A stretch of 32,245 nucleotides of DNA, taken from positions 1 to 32,245 of the forward strand of contig NZ_FOMI01000014.1 of assembly GCF_900112595.1 (NCBI RefSeq), read 5' to 3'. This DNA is from Algibacter pectinivorans (GTDB taxonomy: Bacteria > Bacteroidota > Bacteroidia > Flavobacteriales > Flavobacteriaceae). Shown piece after piece: positions 1 through 7,276 of this stretch. The notes beneath the pieces were generated by a model. The model searched no databases and was not told where the DNA came from. It was given only the letters and a program-made list of their open reading frames with translations. How positions within the stretch are numbered: the first letter of the stretch is position 1; each line of letters starts with the position of its first letter. Made by a program: the position numbers and the translations under genes.

Positions 1-46
1 CTACCTTTAAATTATTAATTCTGTAACGCTATTTCAGGACGTCACA
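1..46. mobile_element. Terminal inverted repeat of an IS3-family-like element
   Basis: The complement of positions 21-46 reads TGTGACGTCCTGAAATAGCG, very close to the TGTCTCGTCCTGAAATAGTG that opens the IS at 31936. IS3-family elements end in TG...CA, so position 46 is the likely outer edge and the rest of the element lies left of the window. The first bases differ from the copy at 31936, so this is probably the opposite end (IRR) of a related copy. No transposase sequence is visible here. Confidence 0.65.
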
Positions 47-60
47 AATTAAACAAAAAA

Positions 61-93
61 AACAGCTCTAGTATTAACTAGAACTGTCTTTTT
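61..93 (-). terminator. Intrinsic terminator, probably bidirectional
   Basis: ACAG-c-TCTAGT (62-72) pairs with ACTAGA-a-CTGT (77-87) around a four-base loop. It is flanked by an A-run on the left, which is a U-tract for the minus-strand genes ending at 112, and by a T-run on the right. Confidence 0.75.
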
Positions 94-111
94 ATTTATG
101 TTATGTTTATT

Positions 112-300
112 CTATGTATTGGATTCCAGTTGCTTTTCTAGCGCCTCGGCTTTATCTTTATACTTCTGCATAGCCTTTTTTAGTTGACCTATTTTGTTTA
201 CCAATTCGTCATCTTGTATGGCTAGGTAAGTGGTTTCGCTATTGGTTTCTTTTATTTTCGATTTACCGCCACAAGTTGGGCAATTAGCAACGTTACTCAT
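112..300 (-). CDS. Small zinc-ribbon and coiled-coil protein, unknown function
   Basis: A 62-residue protein. One CPTC knuckle (residues 7-11) near the N-terminus is followed by a charged stretch of Lys, Glu and Gln from about residue 30 to the end that looks like a coiled coil. Only one CxxC pair is present, so a complete zinc site would need a dimer. The ATG lies 12 bp downstream of the stop of the SnoaL-domain gene, so the two are probably co-transcribed and end at the hairpin at 61-93. I do not recognise a named family. Confidence 0.6.
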   Translation of the reverse strand: MSNVANCPTCGGKSKIKETNSETTYLAIQDDELVNKIGQLKKAMQKYKDKAEALEKQLESNT

Positions 301-312
301 ATTAATTACTTA

Positions 313-1173
313 TTAAAAGTTAAATTTTCCGTTATCGTTTTTTCTATCTTGCTCTGGTAATATGGTTTCAATAGTATCCCAATGTTCTGCAATCTTTCCA
401 TTTTCTATTCTAAACAAATCGTAGAACGATGTTGGGTTTCCTGCAAATGTGCCTTCGCTAACCGATAATACAAAATTACCTTCTCCTAAAACAATGTGGT
501 TTTTGGTAAACACCATAGTAATGCCTTGTTTTGCCATGTCTTCTAGGGCTTTTCCTAATCCAGAAACGCCATCGGCAATCATGGTGTTGTGTTGTATGTA
601 CGCGTCGCCATCAAAATAGTTTGGCATTTTATCGAATTCGCCATTAATTAAAACGGTATTAATAAAATCTTTTACCAAGGCTTTGTTTTGTTCGGTTTTA
701 TCTAAATCTGTAATAGTTACAATGCCATCTGTTTGGGTTCTTCCGCTTGGGTTTGCTGTTGCCAAATCAGAAAAGTTATCCCAATGTTCTGTAATTAGGT
801 CATTTTCAAACTTAAAAATATCGAACCCTACTTTTGGTCCAAAAAAGTCGTATTTTGTGTGTGTAATAGCATAATCGCCATCTTGAAATGCACGCACTAC
901 ATTGGCTTTAAAACCACCTTCGGGCGCATGGTGTAATACTTCGCCAAAACCCTCTAATCCGTCTGCTACGGTAAGATTATGTTGTGTATAATTAGTTGGG
1001 TTAATGTGTGCAATGGCCGATTGGTCTCCGGTTTCTAAACTTGAAATTACTGCTACGGCTTTGTCTTTATTTGATAATGTTGTTGTTTCCATGGTTTCTA
1101 AATTAGTATTGTTTTGTGAGTCGCAAGCGGTCATTATTAGAGTGAGTGCAACAGTTGTAATTAATGGTTTCAT
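313..1173 (-). CDS. Lipoprotein with two SnoaL-like (NTF2-fold) domains
   Basis: 286 residues. The N-terminus is a lipoprotein signal with lipobox LIMTAC (Cys17), so the mature protein should be membrane-anchored on the outside of the inner membrane. Two related halves follow (about 42-150 and 163-275). Each carries a YxQHN-type motif near its start and an EHWD motif near its end, typical of the SnoaL-like polyketide-cyclase fold and of predicted secreted SnoaL-like proteins in Bacteroidota. The duplication suggests an intramolecular dimer. The fold usually binds a small hydrophobic substrate, but no substrate can be inferred. The AraC-type regulator gene ends 91 bp upstream on the same strand. 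A -7-like box (CATCTTTG on the minus strand, 1197-1204) could give this gene its own promoter. Confidence 0.82.
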   Translation of the reverse strand: MKPLITTVALTLIMTACDSQNNTNLETMETTTLSNKDKAVAVISSLETGDQSAIAHINPTNYTQHNLTVADGLEGFGEVLHHAPEGGFKANVVRAFQDGDYAITHTKYDFFGPKVGFDIFKFENDLITEHWDNFSDLATANPSGRTQTDGIVTITDLDKTEQNKALVKDFINTVLINGEFDKMPNYFDGDAYIQHNTMIADGVSGLGKALEDMAKQGITMVFTKNHIVLGEGNFVLSVSEGTFAGNPTSFYDLFRIENGKIAEHWDTIETILPEQDRKNDNGKFNF

Positions 1174-1264
1174 TGTCTTTGTTTTTAATTATGGTACAAA
1201 GATGAAGCAACTACAAGCTTTAGAAAAGATGAAAACGGGAGTTAATATGGTTAAAGTGGAACCT

Positions 1265-2146
1265 TTAGGCTTCCTGAAGTGATTTAACAAAGGCTTTTGG
1301 GGTTAAACCTGTATTTTTTTTGAAATATTTGGTAAAATTAGTTGGGTCTTCAAAGCCTAAATTATAGGCTAATTGTGCACTAGTTAAGTTGGCATTTATT
1401 AAACTGCGTTTTGCTTGTAGTATTACAAAATCGTCAATAACGTTTTTTGCAGTTTTATTAACTAGGGTTTTGCAAACTTTATTAAGGTGTTTATAGGTTA
1501 TGGCTAATTCTTTAGCGTAGTACCTGGCGCTTCTACTTTTAGTTAGCTGCTTTTCAATTAGCGAAATAAAGTTTTGATAAAGCGCCACTTTTGAGGTGTC
1601 TGTTATATGAAAGGTTTGCTTTTGTTTTAAATTTTCGGCTTTAGATATTAAAATGGTTAAAAGCGAATTAACAATGTGTTTATGGTTAAAGGTGCTAGAA
1701 TTTTTATACTCTGTATATAACAGATTAAAATAGGTTGTAAACTCTGAGTTTTGAGGTATTTGAAGAATGGGCGAAAACAGTTCTGGGTTAAATAGCCTAA
1801 ACACAAAATCGTCTGATAAATTGGTAAAGCTATTTACAAAATAGGTTTCGGTAAAAATAATGCAATAGCCTTTTAAATGGTTCGAGAACTCGAAAGCATT
1901 AACTTGGTCTTTGGTTAAATAAACCAAGCTGTTTTGTTGTACCGGATACCAGTTAAAATCTATAAAGTGCCTGCCAGAACCTTCGGTAAAAAAAATAAGG
2001 TTATAAAATTTTAACCGATGCGGTAATTCTGGGTCATGATTATGTTCGCTTTTACTCTTAGCAATGTCTTTAATAGGCACAATTTCGAAACCAAAATTAT
2101 TGGTTGTTGCAGGGTTAAATGTTATTTGAGGAATATCTTTTGTCAT
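1265..2146 (-). CDS. AraC-family transcriptional regulator
   Basis: 293 residues. The C-terminal 100 residues form a double helix-turn-helix with family signatures: an ITYKHLNKVCK first HTH, then a second HTH with AYNLGFEDPTNFTKYFKKNTGLTP, the near-invariant GFxDxxxFxKxFK and G-x-TP end. The N-terminal part (about 35-120) fits an AraC cupin-type effector domain, with a histidine-rich stretch (SEHNHDPELPH). It probably controls the downstream SnoaL lipoprotein gene. That is inferred only from adjacency and common orientation. No effector can be deduced. Confidence 0.88.
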   Translation of the reverse strand: MTKDIPQITFNPATTNNFGFEIVPIKDIAKSKSEHNHDPELPHRLKFYNLIFFTEGSGRHFIDFNWYPVQQNSLVYLTKDQVNAFEFSNHLKGYCIIFTETYFVNSFTNLSDDFVFRLFNPELFSPILQIPQNSEFTTYFNLLYTEYKNSSTFNHKHIVNSLLTILISKAENLKQKQTFHITDTSKVALYQNFISLIEKQLTKSRSARYYAKELAITYKHLNKVCKTLVNKTAKNVIDDFVILQAKRSLINANLTSAQLAYNLGFEDPTNFTKYFKKNTGLTPKAFVKSLQEA

Positions 2147-2307
2147 GTTACCTACAATATGCTTCGGTTAAAAAGGCATTAATACCAATGCGAGTTCTGC
2201 TTTGTTGCTGTTTGTGTTAAGCGTGGCACGAAGTTATCTTTTATTTGGGTAAAAATCAAGTGTGTTTATACATCTATGTTAAACTTAATGCTTAAACCTA
2301 GGTATGC

Positions 2308-2441
2308 AGCCCGCGTTAGGGATTTGTGGGCATGTTTGGGCTTCTTAACATTGGGAGGTAGCGCGTAGTGAAAGCCCGACTACCTGTCCTGAGCGGAGTC
2401 GAAGGGTGTGGTAACCTGCCTGCCGGCAGGCAGGCGCCCAA
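2308..2441 (+). repeat. Dispersed GCGTTA...GGTAACGCCCA element, copy 1, with nested palindrome
   Basis: This is the main content of the 416-bp gap between the AraC and ppc genes. It shares GCGTTAGGGATT, GGCATGTTT and GTAGTGAAAGCCCGAC with the copy at 13621-13712 on the other strand, and its ends with the copy at 17658. The GGTAACGCCCA end is split exactly between GGTAA and CGCCCA by the perfect 20-bp palindrome CCTGCCTGCCGGCAGGCAGG (2415-2434). A second foreign segment (2383-2406, CCTGTCCTGAGCGGAGTCGA onward) sits before it. The remainder, 2147-2307, shows nothing recognisable. Confidence 0.7.
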
Positions 2442-2507
2442 CTACTAGTTACAAGGTGTGTAATTAGCGCGATACTCGAAATGCTATTTAGTACTTAAAT
2501 TTAAGGC

Positions 2508-2541
2508 AAAAAAAACCTCCGTTTTTAAAACGAAGGCTTTG
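2508..2541 (-). terminator. Intrinsic terminator of ppc
   Basis: On the minus strand a stem of CCTTCGTTTT against AAAACGGAGG is followed by a run of eight T. It lies 22 bp beyond the ppc stop codon. Confidence 0.8.
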
Positions 2542-2562
2542 TAACTATAATGTAAAGCTTTT

Positions 2563-5160
2563 TTAAGCTGAATTTCTACTGGCATTAATATTACCAAATA
2601 ATGATCGTGTTACGATTTTCTCGTAAATTAATTTGTCTGGATCATCGGCAGCTACACCGGCTTTTTCTAACTCTTGAAGCTTTTTAAGTGCAAACTGTTG
2701 TATGGTAAGTAATGGTAAAACGATAGATTCTCTAACTTGTATAGAGGCTCTTCCTGAAGGTTCGTTTTCCATTAACTCGCTATAACCTGTAAGTTTTAAT
2801 AATAGGCGTTTGGTGGTTAAATATTCTTCATGAATAATGTTCCAGAAGCCTCCAAACTCTTCGTCTTTAGACATGTATTTTGTTAAATCGAAGAATGATT
2901 TGGTTAAAGACATCATACTGTTTTCTAACAATGTTCTGAAGAATTTAGAGTTGTGGTATAGTTGCTCTACTTTATCGAACTCCCCATTTTCTTCGTATTT
3001 TTTAAGTGCTGTACCAACACCGTAAAAACCTGGAACGTTTTGTTTTAATTGACTCCAAGATCCTACAAAAGGAATGGCTCTTAAATCTGAAAACACCAAC
3101 TTATCTGATGTGCCACGTTTTGATGGTCTACTACCAATATTAGTTTTAGCATAGAATTTTAAAGTACTCATGCGCTCTAAATACGGTATAAACATTGGGT
3201 GACCTTTAAAGTCTTTGTATGTTTGGTAGCTTGTTTCGGCTAAATCGGTCATAACCGCTCTATCGGCATCGGACATTTTATTTTTAGCGCCATCAATTCT
3301 GTTTTTAATACCCGAACTTATAAGTTGCTCTAAGTTAAATTGAGCAGAATCTAGGGTTCCAAAATTAGAACTAATGGTTTGTCCTTGTATGGTAAGTTGT
3401 ACTTCTTTATCTTCAATTGTTGGTCCTAAAGAGGAGTAGAACTGGTGTGTTTTTCCTCCGCCACGTGCAGGAGGTCCACCACGACCATCAAAAAATATAG
3501 CAGTAACATCGTATTTTCTAGACATTTCGGTTAGCAACTCTTTGGCTTTATAAATACCCCAGTTGGCCATTAAATATCCACCATCTTTTGTACCATCAGA
3601 GAAACCTAACATAATGTGTTGTTTGCTTCCTCTGGCTCTAAGATGCGCCATATATTCTGGGTTAGTATACAATTGCTCCATAACTCCAGGTGCGTTTTCT
3701 AAATCTGGTATAGTTTCAAAAAGTGGTGCAACATCTACTGTTAATTCATCTTTAAAGGCAACCATTCTTAACATTGCAAATAATTGCATAACGTTAAGTG
3801 CCGTTTGGTTGTTACTAATAATGTATCGATTTGCACCGCGCTCACCATTACTTTTTTGAATGTCTTTAATTATGGCAATGGTTTTTAGTGTATTGCAAAC
3901 CATTTCGTCATCAAAGGCATCTAAATTAGAAACATCGTCTGTTGCTTTTGAAAGGATTTCAATTTGTTCAGCCTCAGATAAGTCGTGATAATTATCTGGG
4001 AAAGATGATGTTCCTGTTGCAATTAAGCTATCTATAACCGTAGAGAATACGTTATGGTGAATTCTACTATCCTGTCTAATATCTAAAGATGCAAAACTAT
4101 AACCAAAAAGGTGAACTCTATTAATTAGGTTATTAAGATCGCTAACATATAAAGATTGATGCTCTTTAGTAATAACATCTCTAATACTTAGCAATTCTTT
4201 TATAAACTCTTTTGAAGACATAATATCTTCATTGTCTCCATTTTGATTAGTGCTGTAGTTATAAAATAAAGTTTCTAACTTTATAATACGCTCCTCTACA
4301 CCTCTAAAGGTTAGCTTTTTTCTTAAATCTCTTAAATCTTCATAATATTTTTTATGAATAGACTGTTTAAGTTTTTTAGCTACTTTTAATGTTGTATCTG
4401 GTTTTACAAATGGATTACCGTCCCGATCGCCTCCTGGCCAGAAACCAATATTTACAATTTCGTTATGGCGTTTACCGTCGTCGTAAATACTTGTTTGTAT
4501 GTAGTTGTAAATAGACCCAAAGGTTTTGTAAAATACGTTTTCTAAATACCAAATTAAACTTTTAGCCTCATCGTAAGGTGTTGGTTTTTGGTGTTTAAAA
4601 AATGGTGTTTTTCCTAATTGTCCAAATAAGTTATTTATTTCGGATAAATCGTTTTCTTTTATCGCTTTAGTTAAGTTTGTAATAATACCTAAAACCGACC
4701 CTGGGTAAAATTGTGTAGGGTGGGCTGTTAATACGATTCTAACTTTAAACTCTTCTAAATATTTTTGTAATTCTTCAAGATTACCTTCGGCAGCTGCTGT
4801 ACCTTTTAAGTTTCTTAAAGTCCCTACACCTTCCATATTATTTACAATAGGGAAAGCAGCGTCTTCAATAGCGTCAAATAATACAACTTGGCGCTCTATG
4901 TATTGAATAAACCTAAATAACAGGTTTATTTGACTTTCTTTATTTCTACGTGCCTGGTATTTTTTAAAAAAAGTTTCAACTATAGTGGTTGGATTATCAC
5001 CTTGCTTAAATCCCTTTTCGCAAGTTTCATGAAACAAAGGAAGTAAAACTCCTGTTTTTGTTACTGCATCAAAAGGCAAAGTCATAAATATACTATTGTA
5101 TATCTGATATTTGGATAAAACACTTTGGTTGAATCTAGTTAATTTTGGCTCTACGGACAT
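2563..5160 (-). CDS. ppc: Phosphoenolpyruvate carboxylase
   Basis: 865 residues, the usual length. It carboxylates PEP with bicarbonate to oxaloacetate, refilling the TCA cycle. Family motifs appear in order: VLTAHPTQ with catalytic His147, GFWPGGDRDGNPF (about 240-252), MLGFSDGTKDGGYLMANW (about 518-536), the glycine-rich FFDGRGGPPARGGG mobile loop (about 556-569), and SNFGTLDSAQFNLEQL. The C-terminus ends NINASRNSA, near the typical NTG end. The HPTE of enterobacterial enzymes is HPTQ here; I believe this is normal for Bacteroidota enzymes but could not check it. The gene is monocistronic: its own terminator lies downstream, and an unrelated gene starts in the opposite direction upstream. 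The ATG at 5160 is the natural start. Confidence 0.96.
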   Translation of the reverse strand: MSVEPKLTRFNQSVLSKYQIYNSIFMTLPFDAVTKTGVLLPLFHETCEKGFKQGDNPTTIVETFFKKYQARRNKESQINLLFRFIQYIERQVVLFDAIEDAAFPIVNNMEGVGTLRNLKGTAAAEGNLEELQKYLEEFKVRIVLTAHPTQFYPGSVLGIITNLTKAIKENDLSEINNLFGQLGKTPFFKHQKPTPYDEAKSLIWYLENVFYKTFGSIYNYIQTSIYDDGKRHNEIVNIGFWPGGDRDGNPFVKPDTTLKVAKKLKQSIHKKYYEDLRDLRKKLTFRGVEERIIKLETLFYNYSTNQNGDNEDIMSSKEFIKELLSIRDVITKEHQSLYVSDLNNLINRVHLFGYSFASLDIRQDSRIHHNVFSTVIDSLIATGTSSFPDNYHDLSEAEQIEILSKATDDVSNLDAFDDEMVCNTLKTIAIIKDIQKSNGERGANRYIISNNQTALNVMQLFAMLRMVAFKDELTVDVAPLFETIPDLENAPGVMEQLYTNPEYMAHLRARGSKQHIMLGFSDGTKDGGYLMANWGIYKAKELLTEMSRKYDVTAIFFDGRGGPPARGGGKTHQFYSSLGPTIEDKEVQLTIQGQTISSNFGTLDSAQFNLEQLISSGIKNRIDGAKNKMSDADRAVMTDLAETSYQTYKDFKGHPMFIPYLERMSTLKFYAKTNIGSRPSKRGTSDKLVFSDLRAIPFVGSWSQLKQNVPGFYGVGTALKKYEENGEFDKVEQLYHNSKFFRTLLENSMMSLTKSFFDLTKYMSKDEEFGGFWNIIHEEYLTTKRLLLKLTGYSELMENEPSGRASIQVRESIVLPLLTIQQFALKKLQELEKAGVAADDPDKLIYEKIVTRSLFGNINASRNSA

Positions 5161-5380
5161 ATTTCTTCTTTAGTAATTAATTGCCATAAAAATACTAAAG
5201 GTTTGGTGAACCACCCAGATGATTTAAAGTTTTGTCAATTATTATCGATTACCGATTTCTTATTATGAATAATTAAATAAAATGGCACATTAGCCCGAAT
5301 TTTTTTAATTCGCATAGACATGTTGTCGCAAAATGGAGGTTTTTAATTTGAATTTATAACATATTGATGTGGTTTAAAGC

Positions 5381-5424
5381 ATGACATAAGTCATATTCCT
5401 AGATGAGTCGCTTCTATACCTTTG
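5381..5424 (+). promoter_or_regulatory. Promoter with TGAC-N4-GTCA inverted repeat
   Basis: TACCTTTG (5417-5424) matches the Bacteroidota -7 box TAnnTTTG. An inverted repeat ATGAC-ataa-GTCAT sits about 25 bp upstream, where an activator of the Crp/Fnr type could bind. No good TTG -33 box is present, which is consistent with an activated promoter. The -7 box overlaps a TTG codon at 5422, ruling it out as the translation start. The rest of the gap (5161-5380) shows nothing clear. Confidence 0.5.
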
Positions 5425-5445
5425 TTGAATAATTATAAAGTAATT

Positions 5446-7251
5446 ATGAAAAAAACACATTCATTTCATATTCCTGTAATGGGCATTGGGTTTACAATAG
5501 ATACACCATTAAAAGTAGCACAATACGGTATGGATTCTGTAATTTCTTTGGTAGATGATATTTTACTAGAGAAATTAAGAAAAATGTACAGTGATAAATT
5601 TGAGGTTTCTTATCATGAGATTACAGATAAAATTGAAGATTTTAGAGCAAAGCGAATTACAGCTTACCTTAATTTAATTAGTGATTTGGCTGAGCAAAAA
5701 TTTGAATCTCTAAAAACCATGGCGTCAGAGAAAAGCGATGCATTACTAGCTTACGTAAATATGCTCCCAGATAGCTCTAAAGCAAAGCAAGAATTTAAGA
5801 AACTAAGCTCAAATGGTTTTAAGGCTTCTGAAATTAAAAAATGGGCGAGCAAAAAATTACAAATGGGTAGTATTGATGTAAATATCATGACCAAGGTGGA
5901 TAAGGATAATTACATTAAAAACGAAAAGCTTGAGGTTAAGTATAACGATGCGCATGCAGCTTTACGTGGTTTTGCTAATAGTAAATTAAGTTCTTCGGTA
6001 GTGCTATCGGCTGGAATGAATCCTAGATTATTTGCTTATATGGCTCAGTTTAATGATTTTTTCCCGGATAAAAACGGCCAGTTTAAAAAACGCATTATTT
6101 TAAAAGTAAGTGATTATAGATCGGCATTAATACAAGGTAAATTTTTAGCCAAAAAAGGCTTGTGGGTTTCGGAGTATAGAATTGAATCTGGCTTAAATTG
6201 TGGCGGACATGCCTTTGCAACCGATGGATATTTGTTAGGTCCTGTTTTATCAGAATTTAAACTAAAACGTAAGGAATTACAAGACACTATTAAAGCCGTA
6301 TGGCATCAAGAATTATTAAATACTAACCGTGCAATTCCCGAAAAACGAGCAACCTTTAAGGTTACCACGCAAGGTGGTGTAGGAACAGATGAAGAACATA
6401 CTTTTTTACTTAACCATTACAATTTAGATTCTGTAGGTTGGGGAAGTCCGTTTTTACTAGTTCCAGAAGCTACGACAGTAGATAGTGAAACATTAAATAA
6501 ATTAGCTAAAGCGAAAGAGGAAGATTTGTATTTAAGCGATATTTCGCCGCTTGGTGTTCCTTTTAATAATTTAAGAAACAACACTAAAGATTTAGAAAAG
6601 CAAGCTTTGATTAATAAAGGCAGACCAGGAAGTTCTTGCCCTAAAAAGTTTGTGGCTTTGAATACCGAATTTAAAGATAAAGGTATGTGCACAGCCTCTA
6701 GAGCATATCAATTTAATAAAATTAAAGATTTAGAAAAGCAAAATTTACAACAGGCAGATTACTTAAAACAGTATAACAAAATTATCGAGAAATCTTGTAC
6801 ATGTGTAGGTTTAGGCACTTCTGCTTTGTTGGCATATAATTTAGATACTAAGGTTGAAGGTAATGGTGTCTCTATATGTCCAGGGCCTAATATGGCGTAT
6901 TATGATAAAACCATGAGCCTTGAAAATATTACCGATCATATATACGGCAGAGCGAATATGGTTTCGCGTAGCGACAGACCTAATTTGTTTATTAAAGAGT
7001 TGGATATTTACATTGATTATTTAAAGAATAAGATGGAAGATGCTAAAACGTCAATGAGTAAAAAGGAAGAGAAGTATTTAAAAACGTTTTCTGAAAATTT
7101 GAAAGCAGGTATATTATACTATCAAGATTTATTTCAAAACGTAAAACATAGTTTTGAAGATATTAGACTAACGGTTTTGAAAAATCTAGAAAATAGCGAG
7201 CTTATTCTTAACAAAATTTGCTTTGAGATAACGGAACTGCAAGTAAAATAA
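5446..7251 (+). CDS. Conserved-looking protein of unknown function, FMN-type TIM barrel-like
   Basis: 601 residues from the ATG at 5446; the in-frame TTG at 5422 lies inside the promoter. I cannot name the family. The N-terminus (PVMGIGFTIDTPLKVAQYG) and the later segments NCGGHAFATDGYL (251-263), TTQGGVGTDEEH (307-318) and LDSVGWGSPFLLVPE (327-341) resemble the loop-and-glycine pattern of FMN-binding TIM barrels such as the glutamate synthase synthase-domain. There a guanidine- or glycine-rich strand (ADGG..TG) is followed by GFGT. Cysteines 252, 398, 415, 451, 453 and 478 cluster with glycines and prolines, compatible with a metal or Fe-S site. The last 90 residues are helical and charged. 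There is no signal peptide or membrane segment. It stands alone, convergent with the histidine kinase gene. Confidence 0.6.
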   Translation: MKKTHSFHIPVMGIGFTIDTPLKVAQYGMDSVISLVDDILLEKLRKMYSDKFEVSYHEITDKIEDFRAKRITAYLNLISDLAEQKFESLKTMASEKSDALLAYVNMLPDSSKAKQEFKKLSSNGFKASEIKKWASKKLQMGSIDVNIMTKVDKDNYIKNEKLEVKYNDAHAALRGFANSKLSSSVVLSAGMNPRLFAYMAQFNDFFPDKNGQFKKRIILKVSDYRSALIQGKFLAKKGLWVSEYRIESGLNCGGHAFATDGYLLGPVLSEFKLKRKELQDTIKAVWHQELLNTNRAIPEKRATFKVTTQGGVGTDEEHTFLLNHYNLDSVGWGSPFLLVPEATTVDSETLNKLAKAKEEDLYLSDISPLGVPFNNLRNNTKDLEKQALINKGRPGSSCPKKFVALNTEFKDKGMCTASRAYQFNKIKDLEKQNLQQADYLKQYNKIIEKSCTCVGLGTSALLAYNLDTKVEGNGVSICPGPNMAYYDKTMSLENITDHIYGRANMVSRSDRPNLFIKELDIYIDYLKNKMEDAKTSMSKKEEKYLKTFSENLKAGILYYQDLFQNVKHSFEDIRLTVLKNLENSELILNKICFEITELQVK

Positions 7252-7276
7252 GTAGTGTTGTTAGGGCGTTTTGTGC

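Noticed and set aside
5422-5445. Earlier TTG start for the 601-residue protein
   Set aside because: The TTG is part of the -7 box TACCTTTG, so it would not be transcribed; the ATG at 5446 is a natural start.
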